From contig NZ_BAUU01000009.1 of NCBI RefSeq assembly GCF_000513115.1, positions 1-64,000 on the forward strand: 64,000 bases of DNA, given 5' to 3'. The notes under the pieces were generated by a model that saw only the letters and a list, made by a program, of their open reading frames with translations, searched no databases and had not been told where the DNA came from. A program made the translations under genes and the position numbers. The DNA comes from Halalkalibacter hemicellulosilyticusJCM 9152 (GTDB lineage Bacteria > Bacillota > Bacilli > Bacillales > Bacillaceae_D). Positions 39,737-49,268 of the stretch are shown here, one piece after another (the first letter of the stretch is position 1; each line of letters opens with the position of its first letter).

Positions 39737-41488
39737 ATGCGTAAAACCAAGATTGTTTGTACGATAGGACCTGTAAGTGAATCAGTAGAAAAGCTTGAAC
39801 AATTAATTCAAGCTGGAATGAATGTGGCTCGTCTTAATTTTTCGCATGGGGATTTCGAGGAGCATGGTAACCGAATTAAGAACATTCGTGAAGCCGTGAA
39901 ACGTACGGGGAAAGAAGTAGCAATTTTACTTGATACGAAAGGTCCGGAAATTCGCACACAAACACTTGAAGGTGGAGCAGCTGAACTAGTATCTGGACAA
40001 GAGTTGATTATTTCAATGACAGAAGTGGTAGGGAACAAAGATAAGATTTCTGTTACTTACCCTGGGCTTGTTCAAGATGTCGAACCAGGCTCTCAGATTT
40101 TACTAGATGATGGTTTAATCGGCCTTGAAGTGAAGGAAGTTCGTGAAAATGAACTTGTGACAACGGTTTTAAATGATGGTCTATTAAAAAATAAAAAGGG
40201 AGTTAATGTACCGAATGTAAGTGTTAATTTACCAGGGATTACAGAAAAGGACATTGCGGATATTAAATTTGGTATAGAACAAGGTGTCGACTTTATTGCT
40301 GCTTCATTTGTACGTCGTGCATCCGATGTTCTTGAAATTCGTGAGCTTCTAGATGGACATGGTGGTAGTGAAATTCATATCATCTAAGATTGAAAATCAA
40401 GAGGGTGTCGATAATATCGAGGAGATCCTTGAAATCTCTGATGGATTAATGGTGGCTCGTGGAGACCTTGGAGTTGAAATCCCTGCTGAGGATGTTCCAT
40501 TAGTTCAAAAAGAGCTCATCAAACGCTGTAATGCGGTAGCAAAGCCTGTTATTACAGCAACTCAAATGCTAGATTCAATGCAGCGCAATCCGCGTCCAAC
40601 TCGTGCAGAAGCAAGCGATGTGGCTAATGCGATTTTTGATGGTACAGATGCAATTATGCTCTCAGGTGAAACGGCTGCGGGGGATTATCCAGTTGAATCG
40701 GTTGAAACAATGAACAATATTGCAACTAGAACAGAAAGCGCATTGAATTATGATGCAATTCTGCGTAAGAAGACAAAGGAAGCACAAACATCGATCACGA
40801 GTGCGATCGGTCAATCAGTTGCCCATACCGCATCAAACCTGTCAGCTGCTGCGATTTTAACCGCAACAGAAAGTGGCCATACAGCACGAATCGTATCGAA
40901 ATATCGTCCGTTGTCTCCTATTATTGCAGTAACGAGTAATGACAAGGTCATTCGTAAGCTGAATCTTGTATGGGGAGTCAAGCCTGTACTTGGAAAATCG
41001 GCTGATTCTACAGATGAAATGTTTGAGTCAACGATTGACTTTGCGATGAACACAGGTGAAATCAAGCAAGGTGATCTTGTCGTTATTACAGCAGGAGTTC
41101 CAATTAATGAGCCTGGAACGACGAATATTATGAAGGTTCACCTTATTGGTGAAGTTGTTGCTAAAGGCCAAGGTATAGGACGTCGTACAGCAGCGGGACG
41201 TGTGGTAATTGCTCGAAATGCAGAAGAAGCAAATGAAAAAACAACCGAACATTCGATTCTTATTACGTTTAGTACAGATAAGGACATGATTCCTGCATTT
41301 GAAAAAGCAGCAGCTGTTATTACCGAAGAAGGTGGATTAACTTCTCATGCGGCAGTTGTTGGCTCGATTTGAGTACTCCTGTTATCGTTGGAGTTGAAGG
41401 AGCATTAGGCTTGTTTGAAGAGGGAGAAGAAATTACCGTTGATAGCTCACGTGGTGATATTTATCGCGGACATACGAGTGTACTATAA
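39737..41488 (+). pseudogene. pyk: Pyruvate kinase, two frameshifts as read
   Basis: Last step of glycolysis, making ATP and pyruvate. The sequence is split into three frames: 39737-40387, 40353-41372 and an untracked tail to TAA 41486-41488. At about 40384 two bases are missing (IHII then [10 protein letters not shown]; the family has IIPKIENQ, i.e. a CC). At about 41362 one C is missing (AVVG then [12 protein letters not shown]). Reconstructed length is 584 residues, close to B. subtilis Pyk (585), including the extra C-terminal PEP-utiliser-like domain with [11 protein letters not shown] and the end RGHTSVL. Catalytic motif [12 protein letters not shown] is intact. Two lesions in a central enzyme point to sequence error. 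Confidence 0.9.
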
Positions 41489-41507
41489 TAAATAACGACT
41501 TATGATG

Positions 41508-41560
41508 GAGGAGGTGTTCCATGAGGTTTATAATGAAACCTTTTTGGAGCACCTTCTCTT
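41508..41560 (+). terminator. Terminator of pyk
   Basis: GAGGTGTTCC (41511-41520) pairs with GGAGCACCTT (41546-41555) with an inner AGGTTT/AAACCT stem (41524-41529 with 41536-41541). Confidence 0.65.
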
Positions 41561-41621
41561 CCATTTTAGGGCTAATTAGAGGTAGAATGGACATATCGCT
41601 AAATGAAAGAAGGGAACGCTT

Positions 41622-42017
41622 ATGTTTCGATTTCTAATCTTACTCTTAATTGTAGTACCTGCACTTGAAGTGGGACTATTAATTTTATCCGGATATGCAC
41701 TAGGAATATGGCCAACGATTATACTAATTATTTCGACGGGTGTTTTAGGCGCATGGTTAGCTAAAAGAGAGGGATTACAGGCGCTGAAGGTTGCACAATT
41801 GCAAATGCAGCAAGGGCAGCTACCTAATAATGTGATTTTGGATGGCCTTTGTATTTTAGTAGGCGGAGTCGTGTTGTTAACACCTGGTTTCTTAACAGAT
41901 GCATTTGGTTTCTTCTTGCTTATACCTAAAACAAGAGGCTATGTGAAGGCCTTCCTTACAAGAATCATTCATAAGATGATCCAAAATGGGAATTTTATAA
42001 TTATGACTAGAAGGTGA
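41622..42017 (+). CDS. fxsA: FxsA-family membrane protein
   Basis: A 131-residue membrane protein of the FxsA family (named for suppression of F exclusion of phage T7 in E. coli; role in Bacillus unknown). Membrane spans about 3-24 and 28-46, then the family segment AKREGLQALKVAQLQMQQGQ, and a third span around VNLLTPGFLTDAFGFFLLIP-like sequence. GAAGGGAACG precedes the ATG. Between pyk and citZ as in B. subtilis (ytzA). Confidence 0.9.
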   Translation: MFRFLILLLIVVPALEVGLLILSGYALGIWPTIILIISTGVLGAWLAKREGLQALKVAQLQMQQGQLPNNVILDGLCILVGGVVLLTPGFLTDAFGFFLLIPKTRGYVKAFLTRIIHKMIQNGNFIIMTRR

Positions 42018-42211
42018 TTAGTAAAATTAAATCTTCAAAGAAATAGTTTGAGCTAAAACGTTCACAAAATAGTGAATAATCGTTATAATGGAACATGTGA
42101 GTTATTTCTAGTACATAAAAGGTGCTTAATCCATTGTAAATATGATGAGAAATGTAAGCATTTACTAGTGTGTGGAGGCTAAGACAACAAAGGAGAAAAG
42201 GAGAGGTTTAC

Positions 42212-43328
42212 GTGAGTACTACTCGTGGTCTAGAGGGTATTGTAGCAACGACGTCAAGTGTTAGTTCGATTATCGAAAGTGTCTTAACGTACCAAGGGTA
42301 TGACATTGATGATTTAGCAGATAATGCTAGCTTTGAAGAGGTTATCTTCTTATTATGGAACGGTCATTTACCAAATGAAGAGGAATTGCGTCAGTTGCAA
42401 ACAGAATTAAGGAACCATGCGCCTATTCCTCAAGAGCTAATTGATCAATTTAAGGTTTATCCAATTGATAAGGTTCATCCAATGGCAGCTTTGCGTACTG
42501 CTATTTCAAGCTTAGCTCTTTACGATGAAGATGCTGATATAATGGATGAGGAAGCAAACCGTTTGAAGGCCATTAAGATTCAAGCAAAGATTCCTACGAT
42601 TGTGACAGCGTTTTCTCGAGTTCGTGACGGTCTCGAACCTGTGGCACCTCGTAAGGATTTAGGATTTGCTGCTAATTTCCTTTATATGCTTACTGGTGAA
42701 GAGCCAAACGAGATTTCGATTAATGCATTCAACAAGGCTTTAGTTCTACATGCTGACCATGAGTTAAATGCATCCACGTTTACTGCACGTGTCTGTGTAG
42801 CGACTTTATCTGATATGTATTCAGGTATCACGTCTGCAATTGGTGCTCTTAAAGGACCTTTGCATGGTGGCGCGAATGAAGCGTTATGAATATGTTAAAG
42901 GAAATTGAAAAAGTAGAGAATGTGGAACCTTATATACGCAAAGCACTAGATAATAAAGAGAAGATTATGGCTTTGGCCATCGTGTATACAAAAATGGTGA
43001 TCCACGTGCTAAACATTTGAAGGAAATGTCAAGACGTCTCACTGAAATTACGGGTGAAACAAAGTGGTATGAAATGTCAGCAAAGATTAACGAAATGGTT
43101 ACAACTGAAAAAGGTTTACTGCCGAATGTAGACTTTTACTCAGCAAGCGTGTACCATAGTTTAGGGATAAAGAGTGATTTATTTACACCGATTTTTGCTG
43201 TAAGTCGTACGTCTGGTTGGACGGCTCACATTTTAGAACAGTACAGCAATAATCGTCTCATCCGTCCGCGTGCGGAATATGTTGGCCCTGAAAAAAGAAG
43301 TTATGTACCACTGGCTCAACGTTCATAA
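42212..43328 (+). pseudogene. citZ: Citrate synthase II, two frameshifts as read
   Basis: Condenses oxaloacetate with acetyl-CoA in the TCA cycle. GTG at 42212 (MSTTRGLEGIVATTS) follows AAAGGAGAGG. The first frame ends at 42889 just after KGPLHGGANEA; one G is missing near 42884 (GCGTTATG for GCGGTTATG). A second G is missing near 42970 (ATGGCTTTGGCC), after which HRVYKNGDPRAKHL runs into the frame from 43017. Reconstructed length is about 372 residues, normal for CitZ, with the catalytic His of the GPLHGGANE loop and of FGHRVY restored. First gene of citZ-icd-mdh. Likely sequence errors. Confidence 0.9.
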
Positions 43329-43415
43329 TGGAGTACGGAGAGGGAGCAATTGTCTCCCTCTGTACATAGATTAAAAGTTGGATAGGTTTAATTATTATTA
43401 GGAGGGAAAGTAATT

Positions 43416-44684
43416 ATGGCAAACGGAGAAGTAATTAAAGTAAATAATGGTGTGTTAAACGTACCAAATAATCCTGTGATTCCATTTATTGAAGGAGATG
43501 GGACAGGTCCTGACATTTGGGCAGCGGCTTCACGTGTTATCGATGCAGCAGTTGAGAAAGCATATAACGGTGAGAAGAAGATTGAGTGGAAAGAAATTCT
43601 TGCTGGTGAGAAAGCATTCAACGAAACGGGTTCTTGGTTACCTGATGAAACATTAGAAGCGGTTCGTGAATATATTATTGCAATTAAAGGTCCTTTAACA
43701 ACTCCTGTTGGTGGTGGAATTCGTTCATTAAATGTTGCTTTACGTCAAGAGTTAGATTTATATACGTGCTTACGCCCAGTACGTTATTTCCAAGGTGTTC
43801 CTTCACCAGTTAAACGTCCTGAGGATACGAATATGGTTATTTTCCGTGAAAATTCTGAGGATATCTATGCAGGAATTGAATTCCAAGAAGGTACGGATGA
43901 AGCTAAGAAAGTGATTGAATTCTTACAAAATGAAATGGGTGCTACGAAAATCCGTTTCCCTGAAACGTCTGGTATTGGTATTAAGCCAGTTTCAAAAGAA
44001 GGAACAGAGCGTCTTGTGAAAGCCGCTATTCAATATGCACTTGATGAAGGACGTAAGAGTGTTACACTAGTACACAAAGGTAACATTATGAAATTTACTG
44101 AGGGTGCATTTAAGTCTTGGGGTTATGAAGTAGCTGAGCGTGAATTTGGTGAAAAAGTATTTACATGGGCTAAATATGATGAGATTGTCGAGGCTGAAGG
44201 TCGTGAAGCGGCTGATAAAGCACAAGCTGAAGCTGAAGCTGCAGGTAAGATCATCGTGAAAGATTCTATTGCTGATATTTTCTTGCAACAAATCTTAACT
44301 CGTCCAAAAGAGTTCGATGTTGTGGCAACAATGAACTTAAATGGTGACTACATTTCTGATGCACTTGCTGCTCAAGTAGGTGGAATTGGAATTGCACCTG
44401 GTGCTAATATTAACTATGATACTGGACATGCTATTTTCGAAGCGACTCATGGTACTGCACCTAAGTACGCAGGGTTAGATAAGGTAAACCCTTCATCTGT
44501 TCTTCTTTCAGGGGAATTAATGCTTCGTCACTTAGGATGGAATGAAGCAGCTGATCTTATTATGGATTCAATGGATAAAACAATCGGAAGTAAAGTTGTC
44601 ACATACGATTTCGCTCGTTTAATGGATGGAGCGACTGAAGTATCATGCTCAGGCTTTGCTGATGAATTAATTAAAAACCTTTAA
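43416..44684 (+). CDS. icd: Isocitrate dehydrogenase, NADP-dependent
   Basis: Oxidative decarboxylation of isocitrate to 2-oxoglutarate. The 422-residue protein has [12 protein letters not shown], the phosphorylation-loop region [33 protein letters not shown] and [17 protein letters not shown] precedes the ATG. Second in the citZ-icd-mdh group, 87 bp after citZ. Confidence 0.97.
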   Translation: MANGEVIKVNNGVLNVPNNPVIPFIEGDGTGPDIWAAASRVIDAAVEKAYNGEKKIEWKEILAGEKAFNETGSWLPDETLEAVREYIIAIKGPLTTPVGGGIRSLNVALRQELDLYTCLRPVRYFQGVPSPVKRPEDTNMVIFRENSEDIYAGIEFQEGTDEAKKVIEFLQNEMGATKIRFPETSGIGIKPVSKEGTERLVKAAIQYALDEGRKSVTLVHKGNIMKFTEGAFKSWGYEVAEREFGEKVFTWAKYDEIVEAEGREAADKAQAEAEAAGKIIVKDSIADIFLQQILTRPKEFDVVATMNLNGDYISDALAAQVGGIGIAPGANINYDTGHAIFEATHGTAPKYAGLDKVNPSSVLLSGELMLRHLGWNEAADLIMDSMDKTIGSKVVTYDFARLMDGATEVSCSGFADELIKNL

Positions 44685-44717
44685 GAGCGTGTTTGAAAAG
44701 CTCTCTTAAAAAGCTTG

Positions 44718-44758
44718 GCAGTTCCAATTGGGAAATCCCCATTTGGAACTGCTTCTTT
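44718..44758 (+). terminator. Terminator of icd
   Basis: GCAGTTCCAA (44718-44727) pairs perfectly with TTGGAACTGC (44743-44752), with inner pairing of TGGG and CCCA, then TTCTTTC. It suggests citZ-icd can end before mdh. Confidence 0.85.
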
Positions 44759-44977
44759 CATAAAAATGAGGCAATTTTTCACCTTGGATGCGTACGTTAA
44801 TAGTGGAGAATTTTTGCTCGATTGCTTTGGAAAGTTCTTCAGAAGAGCTATAGGAGAAACAAAAGTATATGCTTTTTCTATAATGCTCTGGGAGTCTCGA
44901 TCTAGTTAGATGAAAGGAAATTATGAGGAAGGCGTTCGCTAAACCTGTTATACGCCTTTTGGAAGAAAAGACTGAAA
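44759..44977. other. Gap between icd and mdh, possible gene remnant
   Basis: No gene with a ribosome binding site. On the minus strand a stretch reads SSSEELSKAIEQKFSTINVR and then IQGEKLPHFYE, protein-like in character, inside a 98-codon frame (45002-44706) that begins in a repeat and ends in the icd terminator. It may be a remnant of an inserted gene, unidentified. Confidence 0.3.
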
Positions 44978-45015
44978 GGTCACCGAAAAAGTTAACAACC
45001 AAACTTTTTCAGTGA
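44978..45015. repeat. GGCACTGAAAAAGTT-family hairpin upstream of mdh
   Basis: GTCACCGAAAAAGTT (44978-44992) pairs with AACTTTTTCAGTGAC (45001-45015) with one mismatch. It has the same arms as the copies at 16555, 46036 and 51202. It sits only 48 bp before the mdh start. Confidence 0.7.
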
Positions 45016-45063
45016 CGTTGACACGTGGTTTTTCTAATTTAATGATAGGGAGTGGAACAAAGC

Positions 45064-46008
45064 ATGGCGATTAAACGTAGAAAGATCTCTGTTATCGGTG
45101 GTGGATTTACTGGAGCCACTACTGCATTGATGGTGGCTCAAAAGGAATTAGGAGATGTTGTATTAGTCGATATCCCGCAAAATGAAGATCCAACAAAAGG
45201 AAAGGCATTAGATATGCTTGAGTCAACACCTGTTATAGGAACGGATTCTATTATCATTGGGACATCTAACTACGAAGAAACGAAGGATTCAGATGTTGTC
45301 GTTATAACGGCAGGTATTGCTAGGAAGCCGGGAATGAGTCGTGATGATCTTGTTAGTACGAATGCCGGAATTATGAAGTCCGTTACGAAGCAGGTGGTTA
45401 AGTATTCACCCAACTGCTATATTATTGTATTAACAAATCCTGCTGACGCGATGACATACACAGTCTATAAAGAATCTGGGTTCCAGAAAAATCGTGTTAT
45501 CGGACAATCTGGTGTGCTAGATACTGCTCGTTTCCGTACTTTTGTTGCACAAGAATTACAAGTTTCGATTGAAGATATTACGGGATTTGTTCTAGGTGGT
45601 CATGGTGATGATATGGTTCCGCTTATTCGTTATTCCTTTGCAGGTGGAGTCCCACTCGACAAGCTTATCTCAAAAGATCGAATGGATGCGATTGTTGAAC
45701 GGACACGTAAAGGTGGCGGAGAGATTGTGAGCTTGTTAGGGAATGGAAGTGCCTATTACGCTCCAGCTGCTTCACTGACACAGATGGTTGAAGCTATTCT
45801 AAAGGATAAGAAGCGTATCATACCGACGATTGCGTATCTTGAAGGTGAATATGGCTATGAAGACTTGTATTTAGGTGTACCAACTGTTCTAGGTGGGGAC
45901 GGAATAGAAAAGGTGATTGAGTTAGATTTAACCGAAGAGGAACAAGCGGCATTAGATAAATCAGTTGATTCTGTCCGGAACGTTATGAAGGCATTGCCGA
46001 AAGAGTAA
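45064..46008 (+). CDS. mdh: Malate dehydrogenase
   Basis: NAD-dependent oxidation of malate to oxaloacetate. The 314-residue LDH-like malate dehydrogenase has the Rossmann motif [39 protein letters not shown] and the catalytic-His loop [12 protein letters not shown]. The start at 45064 (MAIKRRKIS) is 10 bases after AGGGAG; the GTG at 45052 lies inside that site. Third gene of the citZ-icd-mdh group but set apart by a terminator and a repeat hairpin. Confidence 0.97.
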   Translation: MAIKRRKISVIGGGFTGATTALMVAQKELGDVVLVDIPQNEDPTKGKALDMLESTPVIGTDSIIIGTSNYEETKDSDVVVITAGIARKPGMSRDDLVSTNAGIMKSVTKQVVKYSPNCYIIVLTNPADAMTYTVYKESGFQKNRVIGQSGVLDTARFRTFVAQELQVSIEDITGFVLGGHGDDMVPLIRYSFAGGVPLDKLISKDRMDAIVERTRKGGGEIVSLLGNGSAYYAPAASLTQMVEAILKDKKRIIPTIAYLEGEYGYEDLYLGVPTVLGGDGIEKVIELDLTEEEQAALDKSVDSVRNVMKALPKE

Positions 46009-46035
46009 ATTTCTTGTCCCCCTTTGCTTTATGCA

Positions 46036-46205
46036 AGGCCACTGAAAAAGTTTGGTTTTAACTTTTTCAGTGGCCTTTAAGTAATGCGCGTAGCCGTTGC
46101 CCGATTTTGAAAGCCTTGCAATGAGTGGGTTTCTCATAGCACGGCGCGCAACGAGCTGAGCCATTACTCTTCTTTGAGTTACTAGAAAGGACTTTTTCAG
46201 TGCTC
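46036..46205. repeat. Composite palindromic repeat, copy 2
   Basis: Opens with a perfect 17-bp stem AGGCCACTGAAAAAGTT (46036-46052) with AACTTTTTCAGTGGCCT (46060-46076), then shares with copy 1 (16555-16727) the words GAGTGGGTTTCTC and AGCCATTACT at the same spacing. It ends with an arm GACTTTTTCAGTGCTC (to about 46206). It begins 27 bp after the mdh stop. Confidence 0.75.
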
Positions 46206-46418
46206 ACTCTTTATGCGGAGGAGGGGAAAAGAATAGGACAACAATTGGGTTGGCGGCCTGTTTGCTGGAGCTAGATAAGGAAGAACAACCGTTTTAGGAA
46301 ACGATAGACGGTTGCTTTTCTTTACATAGAAGTAGTAAAATAATGGGTAAATAGAGAAGAAAAAATGGGATATCACTAACCGTTACAATCTAGTTTGTTG
46401 GAGTTTGGAGGAGAATGT
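46206..46418. other. phoP upstream region
   Basis: Contains a terminator-like hairpin AACAACCG ... CGGTTGCTTTTCTTT (about 46285-46322) and an AT-rich stretch before phoP. I could not assign phoP promoters with confidence, and no gene is present. Confidence 0.4.
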
Positions 46419-47132
46419 ATGAGCCAGCGTATTTTGGTAGTGGACGATGAGGAATCGATTGTAACGTTGTTGCAATTTAATTTAGAGCAAGCTGGATATG
46501 AAGTTGTGACGGCAAATGATGGTGCTAAAGCATTGCAAATTGCTCAAGCTGAGTCGTTTCATTTGATGGTGCTTGATTTAATGTTACCTGAGGTGAATGG
46601 TCTTGATGTGTGTAAGCAGCTTAGAGAGAATAAGGTACAAATTCCGATCTTAATGCTTACGGCAAAGGATGATGAATTTGACACGGTGTTAGGGCTAGAA
46701 TTAGGAGCAGACGACTATATGACAAAGCCTTTTAGCCCTCGTGAAGTCGTTGCTAGAGTAAGAGCGATATTAAGAAGAGCGCAAACGAAAATCGTTGACG
46801 AAGCTGAGGCTAGTGACGACTATTTAGTTTGTGGTGATGTCAAACTGTACCCTGATAACTATGAAGTATTTTATAAGGAAAGATCATTAGAGCTAACACC
46901 AAAAGAATTTGAACTTTTACTATATCTTTTTAATCATAAGGGACGTGTCTTGACACGAGATCAATTATTAAATGCTGTTTGGAATTATGAATTTGTTGGT
47001 GATACACGTATTGTCGATGTTCATATTAGTCATTTACGTGAGAAGATTGAACCTTCAACGAAAAAACCGATATACATTAAAACGATTCGTGGCTTAGGCT
47101 ATAAATTAGAGGAGCCACAACTAGATGCATAA
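46419..47132 (+). CDS. phoP: Phosphate-response regulator PhoP
   Basis: OmpR-type response regulator of the phosphate-starvation regulon; binds TTAACA-like repeats when phosphorylated by PhoR. 237 residues: receiver domain with Asp9/Asp10, phospho-acceptor Asp53 (MVLDLMLPEVNG) and Lys103 (DDYMTKPF), then a winged-helix DNA-binding domain (TPKEFELLLYLFNHKGRVLTR, VDVHISHLREKIE). Start at 46419 (MSQRILVVDDEE) after GGAGGAGAATGT. Overlaps phoR by 8 bp. A perfect PhoP-type operator lies downstream of phoR. Confidence 0.95.
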   Translation: MSQRILVVDDEESIVTLLQFNLEQAGYEVVTANDGAKALQIAQAESFHLMVLDLMLPEVNGLDVCKQLRENKVQIPILMLTAKDDEFDTVLGLELGADDYMTKPFSPREVVARVRAILRRAQTKIVDEAEASDDYLVCGDVKLYPDNYEVFYKERSLELTPKEFELLLYLFNHKGRVLTRDQLLNAVWNYEFVGDTRIVDVHISHLREKIEPSTKKPIYIKTIRGLGYKLEEPQLDA

Positions 47133-48888
47133 GCTTCGCTATAAACTCGTATTTTCGGTTTTACTCGTTATTTTATGTGTATTGGCAGCTTTGGCGTTTG
47201 TGATTGGTCAAATATATGAAAATTATTATATGAACCATGTAAAGGAGCGTATTGAAAAAGAAACACACTTAGCTGCTTATATGTTAGAAGAAGAACCGTT
47301 AAGTCGAGAGAGAGCGCAGACTTTGGCAGAGAAAATTTCGAATAAACTTGAAGCTCGTGTAACGATTATGTTTCCAGACGGTGAAGTAATAGGTGAATCC
47401 GCTACTGATCCTGAAATGATGGATAATCATTTGGGAAGGCCGGAAATTCAAGATTTGTTAGTTGGTGACGAAGGGACAGAGATTCGTTTTAGTCATACCG
47501 TGCAAGATGAATTACTTTATTATGCAGTCGAAATTAGGGAGCATAATGATGTCGCTGGTTATGTACGATTAGGATTGTCGACAAGTGATATTCATGGAAT
47601 GAGTCGAACCATTTGGACGATTATTTTTGTGTGCTTTACAATTGCCTTTTTCGTTATGGTGTATATTACATATCGCATTGCTGATCAAATGATTAGGCCG
47701 GTTGAAAATGCTACGAACGTTGCGATTGAATTAGCTGAAGGTAATTTTAAAGCGAGGACATATGAAAGTAAACACGATGAAATCGGTTTACTAACTAAAT
47801 CAATTAATGTATTAGCATATAATTTAGAGCAGCTGACACGACGGCACCAAGTACAAAAAGAACATATGGAAACATTAATTGAAAATATGGGTAGTGGCTT
47901 ATTGTTAATCGGAATGAGGGGAGATATCTCCTTAATTAATCGGACATGTGATGAGATATTCGGGGAACGTACCGATGTATGGTTAAATGAATTATATTAC
48001 GATGTCATTAAGCATAAAGAATTAATTCGAGTTATTCAAAACATTTTTATTACCGAACAGAAGCAAAGCAAGCAAGTAAGCTTTCCAGTTTTGTATGAGA
48101 TGAGGCATTTTGATGTTCATGGCGCACCGATTATTAGTAATCATGGGAGATTGAAGGGGATTGCTCTCGTTTTACATGATATTACTGAGTTGAAGAAGCT
48201 AGAGCAAATCAGAAAGGATTTTGTCGCAAATGTGTCGCATGAATTAAAGACTCCTGTTACTTCAATTAAAGGGTTTACAGAAACACTTCTAGATGGTGCG
48301 ATGGAATCCGAAGAACTACGGATTAAATTTTTGAATATTATTAATAAGGAAAGCGACCGATTACAACGACTTATTCATGACTTATTGGAGCTTTCACGAA
48401 TTGAAAAAGATGTCTTTCAGTTACATTGGCAAGATGTCGATTTAAATAGCATTATTGATGATGTGGCTCAGCTTCTAAGAGAAAAGGCAAAAGAAAAAGA
48501 GATTGATCTTCAATTTGTAAGTGAACAGCATTGTGAATTTGAAGGAGACCCAGAGCGAATTAAGCAAATTATCATTAATTTAATTCATAATGCGATTACG
48601 TATACACCAAACGGCGGTAGTATAAATGTTAAGGTTAATCGTACAGAAGAGGCAGTTGAGCTTCGAGTCAGTGATACAGGAGTTGGAATTAGTCAAGATG
48701 TATTGCCGCGAATTTTTGAGCGCTTTTATCGAGTGGATCCTGCTAGAAGTCGTCATTCGGGAGGTACTGGCTTAGGCCTTGCCATTGTGAAGCATTTAGT
48801 TGAAGCACATGAAGGGAAAATCAATGTGGAAAGTGAGCTCGGAAAAGGAACGACCTTTTCGATTATTTTTAACAGAAAGAGAGAATGA
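47125..48888 (+). CDS. phoR: Phosphate-response sensor kinase PhoR
   Basis: Membrane histidine kinase partner of PhoP, 587 residues. Two membrane spans (about 8-28 and 162-184) enclose an extracytoplasmic sensing domain; then HAMP (about 187-240), PAS (about 245-355), dimerisation domain with phospho-acceptor His372 in [13 protein letters not shown], and the ATPase domain with [19 protein letters not shown] and [11 protein letters not shown]. Translationally coupled to phoP. Confidence 0.95.
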   Translation: MHKLRYKLVFSVLLVILCVLAALAFVIGQIYENYYMNHVKERIEKETHLAAYMLEEEPLSRERAQTLAEKISNKLEARVTIMFPDGEVIGESATDPEMMDNHLGRPEIQDLLVGDEGTEIRFSHTVQDELLYYAVEIREHNDVAGYVRLGLSTSDIHGMSRTIWTIIFVCFTIAFFVMVYITYRIADQMIRPVENATNVAIELAEGNFKARTYESKHDEIGLLTKSINVLAYNLEQLTRRHQVQKEHMETLIENMGSGLLLIGMRGDISLINRTCDEIFGERTDVWLNELYYDVIKHKELIRVIQNIFITEQKQSKQVSFPVLYEMRHFDVHGAPIISNHGRLKGIALVLHDITELKKLEQIRKDFVANVSHELKTPVTSIKGFTETLLDGAMESEELRIKFLNIINKESDRLQRLIHDLLELSRIEKDVFQLHWQDVDLNSIIDDVAQLLREKAKEKEIDLQFVSEQHCEFEGDPERIKQIIINLIHNAITYTPNGGSINVKVNRTEEAVELRVSDTGVGISQDVLPRIFERFYRVDPARSRHSGGTGLGLAIVKHLVEAHEGKINVESELGKGTTFSIIFNRKRE

Positions 48889-48940
48889 CTCTTAAATGAG
48901 ACGTCTGAAGCCATATTTTTATTTCGAATCATGTTATGAG

Positions 48941-48994
48941 TTTACACAAAATTTACATGAGCTTTATTTGTATTTTACATATAGGGGTTATACT
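48941..48994 (+). promoter_or_regulatory. Pho box and sigma-A -10 element downstream of phoR
   Basis: Four hexamers TTTACA, TTTACA, TTTATT, TTTACA start at 48941, 48952, 48963 and 48974, an exact 11-bp period. They match the B. subtilis PhoP-binding consensus TT(A/T/C)ACA with 5-bp spacers. A -10 TATACT at 48989-48994 puts the hexamers at about -60 to -22 relative to the expected start near 49001, the layout known for activated Pho promoters such as pstS. No pst or phosphatase gene follows. The pattern is seen directly; activation by PhoP is inferred. Confidence 0.85.
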
Positions 48995-49000
48995 GTTAGA

Positions 49001-49096
49001 TGAACGGTTAGTTTCCTTTGTGAAGCAAGTTGCTGCAAAGGATTTATATCCCCATTAAGAACGAAAGCTTCCCAGTTGCTTTCGTTCTATTTTTTT
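49001..49096 (+). ncRNA. Candidate PhoP-controlled small RNA
   Basis: From the predicted start near 49001 to the T-run at about 49096 there is no convincing reading frame; the longest is a 12-codon GTG frame without a ribosome binding site. The segment folds into CCTTTG ... CAAAGG (49015-49020 with 49035-49040, with inner AGCAA/TTGCT) and a strong 10-bp terminator AGAACGAAAG (49058-49067) with CTTTCGTTCT (49079-49088) followed by ATTTTTTT. Promoter, structured body and terminator form an sRNA-like unit of about 95 nt. It could instead be the leader of a lost pst operon or an attenuated leader of hflKC. Confidence 0.5.
49058..49096 (+). terminator. Strong intrinsic terminator after the Pho-box unit
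   Basis: A perfect 10-bp stem AGAACGAAAG/CTTTCGTTCT (49058-49067 with 49079-49088) is followed by ATTTTTTTG. Confidence 0.88.
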
Positions 49097-49116
49097 GTTA
49101 GAACTCATTCATATAA

Positions 49117-49165
49117 GAGGCTGTTCAAAAAGGAGTGGTTTTTCCTCTTTGTGAACAAACACGCC
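49117..49165. repeat. GAGGCTGTTCAAAAAG hairpin
   Basis: TGTTCAAAAAGGA (49122-49134) pairs with TCCTCTTTGTGAACA (49143-49157) with a small bulge. The GAGG(C/T)TGTTCAAAA arm also occurs, inverted, in the hairpin at 39656-39697. The remaining ~100 bp before hflK show no gene. Confidence 0.45.
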
Positions 49166-49268
49166 CTATAAGATGAGAATAAAGAGTAGAAAAGAATAAT
49201 TGTTTGAAACCTATGATTATAGTCGCACGTATATTAAAATGGTAAACGAAGAGAGAAAGGATGGTTAG

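Noticed and set aside
45017-45045. TTGACA and AATGAT with 17-bp spacing before mdh
   Set aside because: The -10-like element abuts the AGGGAG ribosome binding site, so a transcript would start at or after that site. The -10 match is also weak.
49020-49058. 12-codon GTG frame in the Pho-box transcript
   Set aside because: No ribosome binding site; its bases are part of a hairpin.
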